Below are positions 17,654 through 26,379 of a stretch of 64,000 nucleotides of DNA, piece by piece. Positions within the stretch are counted from its first letter, which is position 1. Every line of letters starts with the position of its first letter. The stretch comes from Saccharomonospora amisosensis. GTDB taxonomy: Bacteria > Actinomycetota > Actinomycetes > Mycobacteriales > Pseudonocardiaceae. A program made the translations under genes and the position numbers. The stretch covers positions 124,001 through 188,000 of the forward strand of contig NZ_JAAOYM010000003.1 of assembly GCF_011761185.1 (NCBI RefSeq). Reading direction: 5' to 3'. The notes under the pieces were generated by a model. The model had not been told where the DNA came from. It saw only the letters and a list, made by a program, of their open reading frames with translations, and did no database searches.

Positions 17654-17787
17654 GCGATGGTCTCCGGTCGGTTGTGTTGTCTGCTTCAAGGACGGAGCGA
17701 CCCCGCCCACAGGTTGCACGAGTTCACGCCGCGGCGCCTGCCCGGTGCCTGTTGTGAGATCAACTAACCGTGTGATGTGATCGAGCT

Positions 17788-18819
17788 GTGACCTTCGGAA
17801 CGTTTCCGCCCATCGACCTCCGTTCGGACACCATCACGCAGCCCGATGACGCGATGCGTTCGGCGATGGCGCGGGCGGAAGTCGGCGACAACGTCATCGA
17901 CACCGATCCCACCATTCGCGAGTTGGAGGACCGCGCAGCGGACGTACTCGCGACGGCCTCGGCACTGTGGACACCCAGCGGCACGATGGCCAACCTCATC
18001 GCGCTCAGCGTGCACCTGCGCCGGGGCGACCGTTTCCTCGCCACGCGCGGCGCTCACGTGTTGACGAACGAACTGGGCTCGGCAGCCTGGCTCGCGGGCG
18101 GGATGCCCGAGCCGCTCGAACACGACGCGGGACCGGGCAGACCCACTCCCGCGACGGTACGGGCGGCAGCGGGCACCAGATCGGGGCCCTACTACGTGCT
18201 GCGAACAACGCTGCTGTGCCTTGAGAACACCCACAACGCCGCGGGCGGCGCCATCACACCGCCGGACGAGCACGCGCAACTGGTGGCGGCGGCCAGGGAC
18301 GTGGGGCTGAACGTGCACCTCGACGGAGCGCGGCTGTGGAACGCGGCGGCGGCGCTCGGCTTGCCGCCCGCCGCCCTCACCGTAGGTGTGGACACCGTGT
18401 CCGCCTGTTTCTCCAAGGGCCTCGGCGCCCCCGTCGGCTCGGTCGTGGCGGGCAGTGCCGAGTTCGTGGACGAAGCAAGGCGGGTGCGACAGATGCTCGG
18501 TGGCGGGGTCAGGCAGGGCGGCGTACTCGCCGCCGCCTGCCTCGTGGCGCTGGACCGCGTCGGCGAGCTCACCGAGGACCACGAGAAAGCCACCACCCTG
18601 GCCACCGGACTCGCCGAGCTCGGCTGGAGTGTCAGTAAGCCGCAGACCAACATCGTGCTCGCCGCCGTGCCCGACGTGCGGCTCACGCTCGAGTCGCTGC
18701 GCGAGCTCGGAGTGCTCGCGCTGCCGATGGCGGGCAAGGTGCGGTTCGTGCTGCACCGGGACGTGACAGGAGAAGACGTGGACGAGGCACTGCGGCGGAT
18801 CAAGGAGGGCGGCCGGTGA
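17788..18819 (+). CDS. ltaE: Low-specificity threonine aldolase
   Basis: PLP enzyme that splits threonine or allo-threonine to glycine and acetaldehyde, and can run in reverse. The 343 residues follow the beta-eliminating-lyase fold: IDLRSDTITQP, EVGDNVIDTDPTIRELE, the cofactor Asp/Arg in VHLDGARLWNA and the PLP lysine Lys210 in CFSKGLGAPVGS. The GTG start fits the family N-terminus. Its stop overlaps the HAD gene start (GTGA), so the two are co-translated. Confidence 0.93.
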   Translation: MTFGTFPPIDLRSDTITQPDDAMRSAMARAEVGDNVIDTDPTIRELEDRAADVLATASALWTPSGTMANLIALSVHLRRGDRFLATRGAHVLTNELGSAAWLAGGMPEPLEHDAGPGRPTPATVRAAAGTRSGPYYVLRTTLLCLENTHNAAGGAITPPDEHAQLVAAARDVGLNVHLDGARLWNAAAALGLPPAALTVGVDTVSACFSKGLGAPVGSVVAGSAEFVDEARRVRQMLGGGVRQGGVLAAACLVALDRVGELTEDHEKATTLATGLAELGWSVSKPQTNIVLAAVPDVRLTLESLRELGVLALPMAGKVRFVLHRDVTGEDVDEALRRIKEGGR

Positions 18820-19397
18820 CCGGTCGATGGGTGGTGTTCGACTACGGGGAGGTGCTGTGCTCGCGTACCACGGCGTTGCCGGTGCTTGCGCGGCGGCTGA
18901 ACGTGCCGGAGGAGGACTTCCGGCGCGCGTACTGGGCCCACCGCGACGCCTACGATCGAGGCGCCTCCGACACCGACTACTGGCAGGCGGTCGGCGACAC
19001 CGTGGGTGTGGACGTCGATGATGCGACGGTCACGGAGCTGACCCGCATCGACATCCACGGCTGGTCAAGGATCGAGCCGAGCAGTGTGCGGCTGCTGCGG
19101 ACACTGTCGGGGGCCGGCTCACCGCTGGCCCTGCTGTCCAACGCGCCCGCCTCGTTCGCCAGCTTCGCGGGGCGGCAACCTTGGGCACAGCACTTCCGGC
19201 TGCGGCTGTTCTCAGGCGAGTTGCGAATGGCCAAGCCCGACGCCGAGATCTTCGAGCTGTTGCTGTCCCGGCTCGACTGTGACCCCGGCGAGTGCGTGTT
19301 CCTCGACGACCGGGAAACCAACGTGGCGGCGGCCCGCGCGGCCGGACTGCGCGCCCACATCTGGCGGGGCGCCGAAGCCGCGCGCGCGCTGCTGTAG
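18816..19397 (+). CDS. HAD-IA-family phosphatase-like hydrolase
   Basis: The 193-residue protein has HAD motif I as VVFDYGEVL, where the second Asp of DxD is replaced by Gly as in many HAD-IA members, motif II LLSNAP, motif III lysine in MAKPDAEIFELLL and motif IV FLDDRETNVAAARAAG. The missing second Asp leaves open whether it is a phosphatase or an altered hydrolase. It is translationally coupled to threonine aldolase; the link between them is unknown. Confidence 0.9.
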   Translation: MTGRWVVFDYGEVLCSRTTALPVLARRLNVPEEDFRRAYWAHRDAYDRGASDTDYWQAVGDTVGVDVDDATVTELTRIDIHGWSRIEPSSVRLLRTLSGAGSPLALLSNAPASFASFAGRQPWAQHFRLRLFSGELRMAKPDAEIFELLLSRLDCDPGECVFLDDRETNVAAARAAGLRAHIWRGAEAARALL

Positions 19398-19410
19398 CGT
19401 CGCGGCCGGC

Positions 19411-19761
19411 TCAGACCAGCCCGAGCAGCACCGCGTTGGCGACCGCGAGCACCCCGAGCGCGGCGGGTGGCGCGGCCAACGCCGGGGGATCACCTGCGCT
19501 CACGTGCCTTGCCACGGTTGCCACCAGCAGAAATACCAGTCCGATGGAAGCGACCAGGCCGGCCGGACGCACCCACAGGCCCGCGATCAGCCCAGCTGCG
19601 GCCGCGAGTTCGAGCGCGCCGATCGTCCTGCTCACGCCTGCCGACAGACCGAGATGCTCGGAGTATGCCCGCATCGGCTTCGCCCCGGCGAGCCGCGCGC
19701 CGCCCGCGCCAACGAAAGCGATCGTCAGCAGCAGCGAAAGCACCCCGACGACGATCGACAT
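19411..19761 (-). CDS. DoxX-family membrane protein
   Basis: A 116-residue protein with four hydrophobic helices, beginning MSIVVGVLSLLLTIAFVGAGGARLAGAKPM and with the GALELAAAAGLIAGLWVRP segment typical of DoxX-like proteins, which are proposed quinone-linked or redox membrane subunits. Start taken at 19761, just after the end of the preceding small membrane gene 13 bp upstream, so the two are probably co-transcribed. It converges on the HAD gene. Confidence 0.8.
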   Translation of the reverse strand: MSIVVGVLSLLLTIAFVGAGGARLAGAKPMRAYSEHLGLSAGVSRTIGALELAAAAGLIAGLWVRPAGLVASIGLVFLLVATVARHVSAGDPPALAAPPAALGVLAVANAVLLGLV

Positions 19762-19774
19762 GCTCGCCGGTCGA

Positions 19775-19960
19775 TCAGGAGCGGATCTGCTTGTTCTTGC
19801 CGCCACCCTTGATAGCGCCGTACGCCGCCGTACCGAGGAACGCGGCCCCCGCGATCAACGCGATCCAGAACACCGCCTCCACGAGGAAGCCGATGACAGA
19901 ACCGATCACCATGAACGCGACCCAGGCCAGGAGCAGGCCCCCGACGATCTTCCAGAACAT
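19775..19960 (-). CDS. Small two-helix membrane protein
   Basis: 61 residues: MFWKIVGGLLLAWVAFMVIG then a second hydrophobic stretch WIALIAGAAFLGTAAYG and a basic tail (KGGGKNKQ). The ATG at 19960 follows GGAGGA with correct spacing, which decides this start over an upstream in-frame one. Similar short membrane proteins are widespread in Pseudonocardiaceae; function unknown. Confidence 0.8.
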   Translation of the reverse strand: MFWKIVGGLLLAWVAFMVIGSVIGFLVEAVFWIALIAGAAFLGTAAYGAIKGGGKNKQIRS

Positions 19961-20080
19961 GTGCTTCCTCCGCTGCTGTCGCGTGTAACCCTTCGCTGAC
20001 CCCAGAGTGGCACGGCTTGGCGCGGCTGGCGCCATACCAGACCAACGTTCAGGGACAACTCGGGGTTCCCCCTGAGCCGG

Positions 20081-21244
20081 TCACAGCCAGCCGCCCAGCC
20101 TGCGAACCCCCTCGGCCACCTCGGCCCGCGACCCGGCGAAGGAGAACCGCACGAAACGTCCACCGTTCACCGGGTCGAAGTCGATCCCCGGCGTAATCGC
20201 CACACCCGTGTCCGCGAGCAGTCGCTGGCACCAGCTGAGGCTGTCGTCGGTGTGCGCCGAAACGTCGACATAGGCGTAGAACGCGCCGTCGACCGGTGCC
20301 ACCCGGTCGAGACCGATCCCGGCGAGCCCGCTGAGCAACACGTCACGGTTGCCGCGGTAGCGGGCGACGTTCGCGTCGAGTTCGGCGTAGGACTCCCGCG
20401 TGAACGCCGCGATCGCCGCGTGCTGGGCGAGCGCGGGAGGGCAGATGTTGAAGTTGCCGGTGAGCACGTCCACCGCCCGGTGCAGGCGCTGCGGCACGAG
20501 CATCCAACCGAGCCGCCAGCCCGTCATCGCGAAGTACTTGGAGAACGAGCCGAGCACCACCGCCTCGTTCGAGGTCTGCCACGCGCAGCCGACCTCCGAC
20601 TCGTAGGAGATGCCGTGATAGATCTCGTCGCTGATCAGCTGCACACCTCGCGCCGAACACCAACCCGCGATGGCGGCCAGCTCACCGGGTGGCAGTACCG
20701 TGCCGGTCGGGTTGCTCGGGCTCGCCACGACCAGGCCTTTGATGTCGCCGAGTTCGTCGAGCAGCTCGGTTGTGGGCTGGAACCGCGTGCTCTCGTCGAC
20801 GGCGAACTCGACCACCTCGCAGCCGAGCGCGGACAGCAGGTTGCGGTAGGCCGGGTAGCCTGGTCGGGCCATCGCCACCCGGTCACCCGCGTCGAACGCG
20901 GCCAGGAACGCCAGCAGGAAACCACCGGAGGAGCCGGTGGTGACGATGACGTCGGCCTCACTTACCTCCAGCGAGTAGGACCGTTCGTAGTGTCCGGCGA
21001 TCGCCTCGCGCAGCCGGGGGATTCCCAACTGGACCGTGTAGCCGAGGTCGCCTTCGCGCAGTGCCCGCTGCGCGGCCTCGATGACCGGGGCGGGCGCGCC
21101 CGCGGTCGGCTGTCCCGCGCACAGCGAGACGACGTCACCGTGGCTGCGTTGCCGCGCCTGCGCGGCGGAAAGGACCTCCATGACGTGGAAGGGAGCCACG
21201 TCGCTGCGGTGGGAAGGGCCAGGGAACGGGGCGAACTCGACCAT
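20081..21244 (-). CDS. PLP-dependent class I/II aminotransferase
   Basis: A 387-residue fold-type I aminotransferase. Visible landmarks are VVSLCAGQPTAGAPAPVIEAA at the start, the substrate-binding block LGYTVQLGIPRLREAIA, SPSNPTGTVLP, the cofactor Asp/Tyr in LISDEIYHGISY and the PLP lysine in VLGSFSKYFAMTGWRLGW. The ATG at 21244 fits family length; the same frame stays open about 1 kb further upstream, but that extension lies over another gene and is a shadow. Donor and acceptor are unknown; aspartate/alanine-type is likely. Confidence 0.92.
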   Translation of the reverse strand: MVEFAPFPGPSHRSDVAPFHVMEVLSAAQARQRSHGDVVSLCAGQPTAGAPAPVIEAAQRALREGDLGYTVQLGIPRLREAIAGHYERSYSLEVSEADVIVTTGSSGGFLLAFLAAFDAGDRVAMARPGYPAYRNLLSALGCEVVEFAVDESTRFQPTTELLDELGDIKGLVVASPSNPTGTVLPPGELAAIAGWCSARGVQLISDEIYHGISYESEVGCAWQTSNEAVVLGSFSKYFAMTGWRLGWMLVPQRLHRAVDVLTGNFNICPPALAQHAAIAAFTRESYAELDANVARYRGNRDVLLSGLAGIGLDRVAPVDGAFYAYVDVSAHTDDSLSWCQRLLADTGVAITPGIDFDPVNGGRFVRFSFAGSRAEVAEGVRRLGGWL

Positions 21245-21282
21245 GCACGCCACCTTAGGTGCCGCACCGGTAGCCGGGCTGG

Positions 21283-22404
21283 TCAGTAGCCCTGGTAACC
21301 GCCGCCCGCCGCCATCGACTTCAACCCGGGGTGTCCCTCGAAACCACCGTAGCGGTCGAAGGTGTAGCGCACGCCCGCGATGATGTTGTCCACGGGGTTC
21401 CAGATGTCGCTGTGTCCTGGCAGCTTGTAGGCGTCGAAAGTGGGGTCGATGCACTGCATCAATCCCTTGGAGGGGGTTCCCTTCGCAGCGTTGGAATCCC
21501 AGTCGTTGAGCGCGTGCGGGTTTCCGCCCGACTCCTTCTCGATGATCGTCCAGATCTCGTCGATGTTGTCCTCGGTGACCGGAATGCCGCTTGCCCGCAG
21601 GATCTCGATCGCCTCGCGAATCCACTGCTCGACATTGCCGGGCGGGGGGCCACTCGAGGGGGGACCGCCGCTGGGGCCCAGCCCTGCGAGCCCGCCGCCA
21701 CCCCCGGAACCACCACCCCCGGAACCGTCGCCGCCACCACCGGCACCCGACGTGGACCCCAGCCGCGAGCCGGCGGAACCGGGAGGCGGAACGCTGGAGA
21801 AGCCGCCGGACACCTGGGTCTTCATCAGCTCCTGCGCCCGCCGGATCGCGTCGCCTGATTGACCCAGCAGGTCGTCGATGCGGCGAGCGGCCTGGGCCGC
21901 CGTGGCGCTGTTGGCCTCGCCCGCGGCGCGGATGATCTCCTCCGCCGTCGGCGAAGGTGGCGCGTCCCGGTCGCCTTCGCGATAGGCACGCATTTCGGCT
22001 TCGGCGGCGTCGGCCCGCCGCTGCGCCTCGTTGTTGCGGTCGTCGATGCCGCTCCTCGCGTCGTGCTTGATGCTCTCGATCTGGCGTTTGGTGTTCGCCA
22101 GCGTCTCCTGCAACGAGGTCAGCTCCACCGCCACCTCGTCCAGCTTGTCCCTGACCTTGTTCCCCGCGTTCGCCACCTTGGCGACGTAGTCGAAGAACGC
22201 GTCGGCGGCAGGACCTTCCCACACGCCACCGTCCCTAAGCGGTGCCGCCGCGCCGGTGAGCGCCGCCGTGTGATCACCGGTGTTCCTCGACGCCTCGTCG
22301 AACTGCCGCGCGACCTCCTGAATCCGGCCAGGGTCCACTTTGTCCACCCTGGCCGCCGCACGTTCCACATCGGCCCACTCGGGCGGCATCCCCGCGCCGG
22401 TCAT
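21283..22404 (-). CDS. WXG100-like domain fused to a lytic transglycosylase-like domain
   Basis: The 373-residue protein has three parts. Residues 1-115 are helical with a WxG turn (GVWEGPAADAFFDY) typical of type VII secretion substrates. Residues 115-240 include an acidic helix and a Gly/Ser/Pro-rich linker. Residues 245-373 resemble a soluble lytic transglycosylase: IEKESGGNPHALN with the candidate catalytic Glu291, then SKGLMQ, IDPTF and NIIAGVRYTFDRYGG. No Sec signal is present. It would cut peptidoglycan once exported, which is inference. Its start overlaps the stop of the small secretion-target gene (ATGA). Confidence 0.85.
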   Translation of the reverse strand: MTGAGMPPEWADVERAAARVDKVDPGRIQEVARQFDEASRNTGDHTAALTGAAAPLRDGGVWEGPAADAFFDYVAKVANAGNKVRDKLDEVAVELTSLQETLANTKRQIESIKHDARSGIDDRNNEAQRRADAAEAEMRAYREGDRDAPPSPTAEEIIRAAGEANSATAAQAARRIDDLLGQSGDAIRRAQELMKTQVSGGFSSVPPPGSAGSRLGSTSGAGGGGDGSGGGGSGGGGGLAGLGPSGGPPSSGPPPGNVEQWIREAIEILRASGIPVTEDNIDEIWTIIEKESGGNPHALNDWDSNAAKGTPSKGLMQCIDPTFDAYKLPGHSDIWNPVDNIIAGVRYTFDRYGGFEGHPGLKSMAAGGGYQGY

Positions 22405-22715
22405 CGCACGTCCCGAAGGGTCAGGTTGTCGGCCGCGACCGTGTCGGTCTCGGTCATGGCACGCACGGCGTCGCGCAGCGCCGTGCCCGCGGCGGACACC
22501 AGGGAAGCCGCCGCGTCGAACTCGGCCCGCATTCCCGTGGTGAACGAGTGAAGCGTCGCCGAAACCTGCTCCGGGTTGTCGGGGTCCTCCACCTCACCGA
22601 ACGGGCTTACCCCCTCCACGCCCCGCATCGCCGCCTTCGACCTGCGGAAGTCCTCGGCGATGCGATCGACCTGGCCCGCCGTGATGTTCATCGACTCGGC
22701 GTCGTACACCGGCAC
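22401..22715 (-). CDS. EspC/WXG100-like type VII secretion target
   Basis: A 104-residue helical protein, MNITAGQVDRIAEDFRRSKAAMRGV and a second helix FTTGMRAEFDAAASLVSAAGTALRDAVRAMTETD, the hairpin layout of DUF2580/ESX secretion-associated proteins. It overlaps the transglycosylase-fusion gene by 4 bp, so it is likely its partner in export or folding. The GTG at 22715 is used; an internal ATG 24 nt later is possible. The C-terminus ends NLTLRDVR. Confidence 0.75.
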   Translation of the reverse strand: MPVYDAESMNITAGQVDRIAEDFRRSKAAMRGVEGVSPFGEVEDPDNPEQVSATLHSFTTGMRAEFDAAASLVSAAGTALRDAVRAMTETDTVAADNLTLRDVR

Positions 22716-22804
22716 CGTCTCGCCCTCTCCTTCGCATCACTTCGGCTGGCGCCGATACGACGTCCACCCCACCCCGGTGGTTCCTTCATCCCTGGCCGGC
22801 ATGT

Positions 22805-23581
22805 TCAGACCTCGTCGAGCAGTTCCCTTACGCGCTCGGCAAGCAACGCGTTGTCCGACGGCGTCACCGTCGCCCAGTCCCTGCCGTCTTCACCGGGCCG
22901 AACCTGGAACAGGTACCGCCCGGCGTCGGTGTCGTGGAAGGCGATCACCCTGCCGGCACGCCTGGTGCGGCCGTCCCTGCCAAGCCGTTGCGCACCGAAC
23001 TGACCTCGGGTGAGGGTGCCCAGCAGCATTCCCGCCAGTTCCTGCGCCTCCCACAGCGCGACACCGCGATCCTCGAGGGCTGTGACCAGTGCCTTCGCAT
23101 TACCTTTGGCCTCGGCGTCGGCCGCGACCAGCACGTCGTGCGGCACGCTCACCGAACGGCCGACACCGGGCGCCGGCTCACCCGCCACGGACACCGCCGC
23201 CTCCGCGAGCGCGCTGTCACTCACCGGAATGAGCCACACCTCGTCGCCGTCGACAACGCCGAGCAGCGCCTCTCGACCCGAGCCCGCCGCCAGTCCTGAG
23301 ATCTGCCGCTCGACCCACACCCAGACATCGACGCTGACCTTCGGGTTGGCGAGCAGACCGAGCATGTCGACCAGCTCCACCGACGGTTCGCGACCCCGTG
23401 CCAACCCGCGCCGCGCGAGCGACTCCCATGCCTGCTCGACCAGCCGCGCGCGTTCGGCGTGGGTGACCCCGGGGCTGGGAACATCGAGCGCCACGTGTCG
23501 CCGTGGCAACCGCTGCGCCTGCCACAACACGTCGAACTCCAGGGCCGACAGCACGAGGCTGCCACCCCCCGGTGTGCTCAC
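22805..23581 (-). CDS. EspG-like ESX secretion chaperone
   Basis: The 258-residue protein matches the EspG family: LVLSALEFDVLWQAQRLPRRHVALDVPSPG at the N-terminus, an internal WVWVERQISGLAAGSG strand pair, and a C-terminal TRRAGRVIAFHDTDAGRYLFQ segment. EspG proteins bind the tips of PE-PPE heterodimers in the cytosol and deliver them to the ESX membrane complex. The start overlaps the PPE-like gene by 4 bp, and the partner is therefore probably the 23578-25206 protein. Confidence 0.88.
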   Translation of the reverse strand: MSTPGGGSLVLSALEFDVLWQAQRLPRRHVALDVPSPGVTHAERARLVEQAWESLARRGLARGREPSVELVDMLGLLANPKVSVDVWVWVERQISGLAAGSGREALLGVVDGDEVWLIPVSDSALAEAAVSVAGEPAPGVGRSVSVPHDVLVAADAEAKGNAKALVTALEDRGVALWEAQELAGMLLGTLTRGQFGAQRLGRDGRTRRAGRVIAFHDTDAGRYLFQVRPGEDGRDWATVTPSDNALLAERVRELLDEV

Positions 23582-25206
23582 AGGCGGCCGTCCGCGTCGT
23601 CGTCGCCGATCAGGTCGGGAGCCACCATGCGGTCGTCACCGAACAGGTCGCTGTCGTCCACGCCGTACCGCCGCACGTGCGCGTCGTCGGCCTCCCCCTG
23701 CGCCGCTCCCGCGCGCTCCAGGAACCCCGTCGTGCGCTCGCCGTGACCGGGGTTGAGCCGCTCGGAGTGGCGCTGCGCCCTGGACTCCTCTTCCGGGAGG
23801 TCACCGATGGCCAGCTGGTGCGGCGAACGCGCCGCGCCCGGCGCGCTGCGCCCCACACCACGTCCCCTGCGTTCACCATCCCCGCTCAGCGCCCCCGCCA
23901 CACCACCGGCGCCGATCGCGGCGGCGCCCGCGCCGATGTCGTTCGCCGACACACCGGGCCGTGGGACCGAGCCCGCCGTCGTGGCGCCACTCAGCCCACC
24001 CTGCTGCAGGCCGGGCGGTTGTGGTGCCGCACCGAACGACTTGCCCTTGGGCAGCGGCTCCGGCTGCTGATCACCGGGTGACCCGGCGCCGGGAGCGCCC
24101 GGCTTGCCGACGATCCCCGCAGCGGGCGGAACCGCGCCCTGCGCAGCGCCCACGCGCCCTGGCTGCTGTCCGGCACCGGAAATACCCGCGCTGAGCTGTC
24201 CGTCCGCGCGTTCGACGGGCACGCTCGCGCCCGAGCCGGGGCCGATCGGAACCCCCGCCCCGCTTCCCGGCGGTGCGCCGCGAAGCTGTTCCGGCTGCTT
24301 GCCGGGCGTGGCGCCGACGGGCCCCGGCAAGCCCGAAGGCTGTGCCGAGGCAGCAGCGGGCGGCGCGCTGCTCGGTGCGGTGGTCGCGGGTGAAACCGGC
24401 GAGGGGACCGAGGAAGCCCCGCTGCCCTTCGCCGGAGCCGACGCAGGCGGTACTGGTGCTGCCGCCACCGACGGCGGGCACGGCGTTCCCGCGCCCCCGG
24501 TGACGGCCGTCGGAGCGGCCGGCTTCGACGGGTACGGCGCGGTGCCGCCCGCTCCGGCCGCGACCGTGACGTCGCCGGGACCACCGCCCGCGTCGATCGA
24601 ACTGGGCACGCGCGGCGAGGTCTCGACCCGCAACGGCCTCGGCTCGGCCTCCAACCTGCGAACCCCTGCCAAGTTCTCCCCGCTGAGCGCCGCGTAGTCG
24701 TTCAACGCCCTGGTCGCCTGTTCCCGCGCCTCCCGCGCCCGCGCGACCTTGACGACGTTGTCGGTCTCGAAGCCGAGCAGGCTGATCATGGAGTCGAGCG
24801 TGGTGTAGCCGCCGGAACCTTCTCGCAGGGTCTGTGAATCGGGGAGTTGATGCAGGGTACGGCTGAAGGCATCACCCTGGGCGAAGATCCGCTCGGCGGA
24901 GTCGTTGACCTTCTCGACCGCCTGCTCGGAGAACGACGCCTGCGCCGCGACCGCCGAGCCGGCCTCCGCGCCCGCCTGGCTCTGCCACCGCACACCCAAC
25001 TTGCCGAGCTCGGTTCTGAGGGTGGCTTCGGTCTCGGCGAGCGTGGCCGCGACCGCCTTCAACGCGTCGACGGCGTCGGCGATCCCACTGGTGCTCGCGC
25101 CGGAGCGGAACCTGTCGATCTCGTCGGCCAGCATGTTGTCGGTGTAGCCGTCGAAGCGGTGGCTGCTGATCCGGTCGGCCAGCGCGGTGATGTCGAGGTT
25201 GTCCAT
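23578..25206 (-). CDS. PPE-like type VII secretion substrate with long Pro/Gly/Ala-rich tail
   Basis: The 542-residue protein begins MDNLDITALADRISSHRFDGYTDN, has a helical N-terminal region (about 1-180) with a WQSQAG turn, and then a low-complexity Pro/Ala/Gly region to near residue 440. It closes with a conserved-looking acidic tail, RRYGVDDSDLFGDDR to PDLIGDDD. This N-terminal helical domain plus linker plus acidic tail is the common PPE-like design in Pseudonocardiaceae. The adjacent EspG-like gene and the nearby PE-like gene support a PE-PPE-EspG set. The ATG at 25206 is chosen on the family-like start. Confidence 0.75.
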   Translation of the reverse strand: MDNLDITALADRISSHRFDGYTDNMLADEIDRFRSGASTSGIADAVDALKAVAATLAETEATLRTELGKLGVRWQSQAGAEAGSAVAAQASFSEQAVEKVNDSAERIFAQGDAFSRTLHQLPDSQTLREGSGGYTTLDSMISLLGFETDNVVKVARAREAREQATRALNDYAALSGENLAGVRRLEAEPRPLRVETSPRVPSSIDAGGGPGDVTVAAGAGGTAPYPSKPAAPTAVTGGAGTPCPPSVAAAPVPPASAPAKGSGASSVPSPVSPATTAPSSAPPAAASAQPSGLPGPVGATPGKQPEQLRGAPPGSGAGVPIGPGSGASVPVERADGQLSAGISGAGQQPGRVGAAQGAVPPAAGIVGKPGAPGAGSPGDQQPEPLPKGKSFGAAPQPPGLQQGGLSGATTAGSVPRPGVSANDIGAGAAAIGAGGVAGALSGDGERRGRGVGRSAPGAARSPHQLAIGDLPEEESRAQRHSERLNPGHGERTTGFLERAGAAQGEADDAHVRRYGVDDSDLFGDDRMVAPDLIGDDDADGRL

Positions 25207-25214
25207 GTCGGTTC

Positions 25215-25850
25215 CTACCTCCTGCCCTGCAGGGTTTTCACCGCGAGCGTGGCCGCGTGCCGCGCCAGCTCGCACATCCGTGCCTGGCTGAACTCGCCGG
25301 GGTCGGTCGGGTAGAACTGCACCCGCAACGTCTGCCCACGCGCCACCCCGACGAGCGTCTCGCAGTCGCTTGCGCTGGAGCCTCTCGCGTAGTGCAGCAG
25401 CGCCGGATAGGACTCCACGTCGATCCGCTCATTGACCATGACCTCTTCGGCGCGTGGGCCCTGCGTCCATTCGGTGAGATCGGCTTCGGTGACGAGTTCG
25501 ACGTAATAGCTGTAGTACGGCGACGACCGGTCCACATCCAGTGAGCACGTCGGGCCCTGTCTGCCTGAGTGTTCCGAATGCGGCGTGCTGTTCACCTTCA
25601 GCTCGTCCAACTGTTCCTCGGTGAACAGCGAGCACGGGTCCAGACCGGTCAGCGCCAGCTCGTGGGGACGGTCGAGGGTGGGCCGCGCGGACTCGGCGCT
25701 TGCCGCCGGACCCGAGCTCGCGGAGCCGGTACGGGTGGCCGTACAGCTCGAAACCAGCACGGCGACCAATCCGGTGAATGCCAAGGCCGCGGTGACCGGT
25801 GGGAGCCGGGCCGGTGCGGCGCTGCTAGCCGTCGAAGCCACGGCGGTCAC
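25215..25850 (-). CDS. DUF3558 lipoprotein
   Basis: A 211-residue predicted lipoprotein with an N-terminal hydrophobic run ending in the lipobox LVSSC, then Ser/Ala-rich spacer and the DUF3558 core: LTGLDPCSLFTEEQLDELKV, a second Cys in PTCSLDVD, and DCETLVGVARGQTLRVQFYPTDPG. DUF3558 proteins are actinobacterial cell-surface lipoproteins often found with type VII loci. The GTG at 25850 overlaps the end of the PE-like gene; a later GTG at 25796 is also possible. Confidence 0.82.
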   Translation of the reverse strand: MTAVASTASSAAPARLPPVTAALAFTGLVAVLVSSCTATRTGSASSGPAASAESARPTLDRPHELALTGLDPCSLFTEEQLDELKVNSTPHSEHSGRQGPTCSLDVDRSSPYYSYYVELVTEADLTEWTQGPRAEEVMVNERIDVESYPALLHYARGSSASDCETLVGVARGQTLRVQFYPTDPGEFSQARMCELARHAATLAVKTLQGRR

Positions 25851-26250
25851 CGAAGGCGGCGGCCTTCTCTTCCTCGCTGGCCCCGTACTCGGCACTCGCG
25901 GCCCGCAACCGCTCGGCCAGGCCGCGCAGTTGCCGCACGTAGGAGCGCACGCGTTGCTCGTACGAGCCCTCGCCACCCGCGATCACCTCGTTCCAGGCCG
26001 CGACGGCGTGCGTTGACACGATGTCCTGCGATGGCGAGGGAATCCGCAACGCCTCCAACCGCTGCGCGAGTTCGCGCTGCAACGAAGCCGCCTGCTCTTC
26101 GATGACCTTGGCGACCGCGAGGATCTGGTCAGGAGCCACCCTGAGGTCGGCGGCACCGGGCACCGGTGGCACGCTCGCGGCGAGTTGAGTGTCGGCGGCG
26201 GAACCGAACATGGTGGTCAACGACCGAGGCAGCTCACCGTCCCGTGACAT
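25825..26250 (-). CDS. PE-like/WXG helical protein opening the type VII accessory cluster
   Basis: 141 residues, almost all helical: PDQILAVAKVIEEQAASLQRELAQRLEALRIPSPSQDIVSTHAVAAWNEVI and a second helix ending ASAEYGASEEEKAAAFG. The layout matches PE-like partners of PPE-like proteins in this order. The ATG at 26250 follows AGGGGG; an in-frame GTG two codons upstream is less likely. The DUF3558 gene overlaps its end. Assignment to the PE family is inferred from position and helix pattern. Confidence 0.7.
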   Translation of the reverse strand: MSRDGELPRSLTTMFGSAADTQLAASVPPVPGAADLRVAPDQILAVAKVIEEQAASLQRELAQRLEALRIPSPSQDIVSTHAVAAWNEVIAGGEGSYEQRVRSYVRQLRGLAERLRAASAEYGASEEEKAAAFGDRRGFDG

Positions 26251-26379
26251 CTGCACACCCCCTGCTACGTGCGGTAGCCAGCCGGTTTCCGTAAGCAGGC
26301 TACCAACCGGAGTGTGGCCGTGGCCTGAACTCGGGACGGAAACCTGGCCACCGATTCCGTTCGCGCGCGCGAAACCGGG

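Noticed and set aside
21245-22222. Upstream extension of the aminotransferase frame
   Set aside because: The frame stays open over another gene but shows no aminotransferase homology there; the ATG at 21244 gives the normal length.
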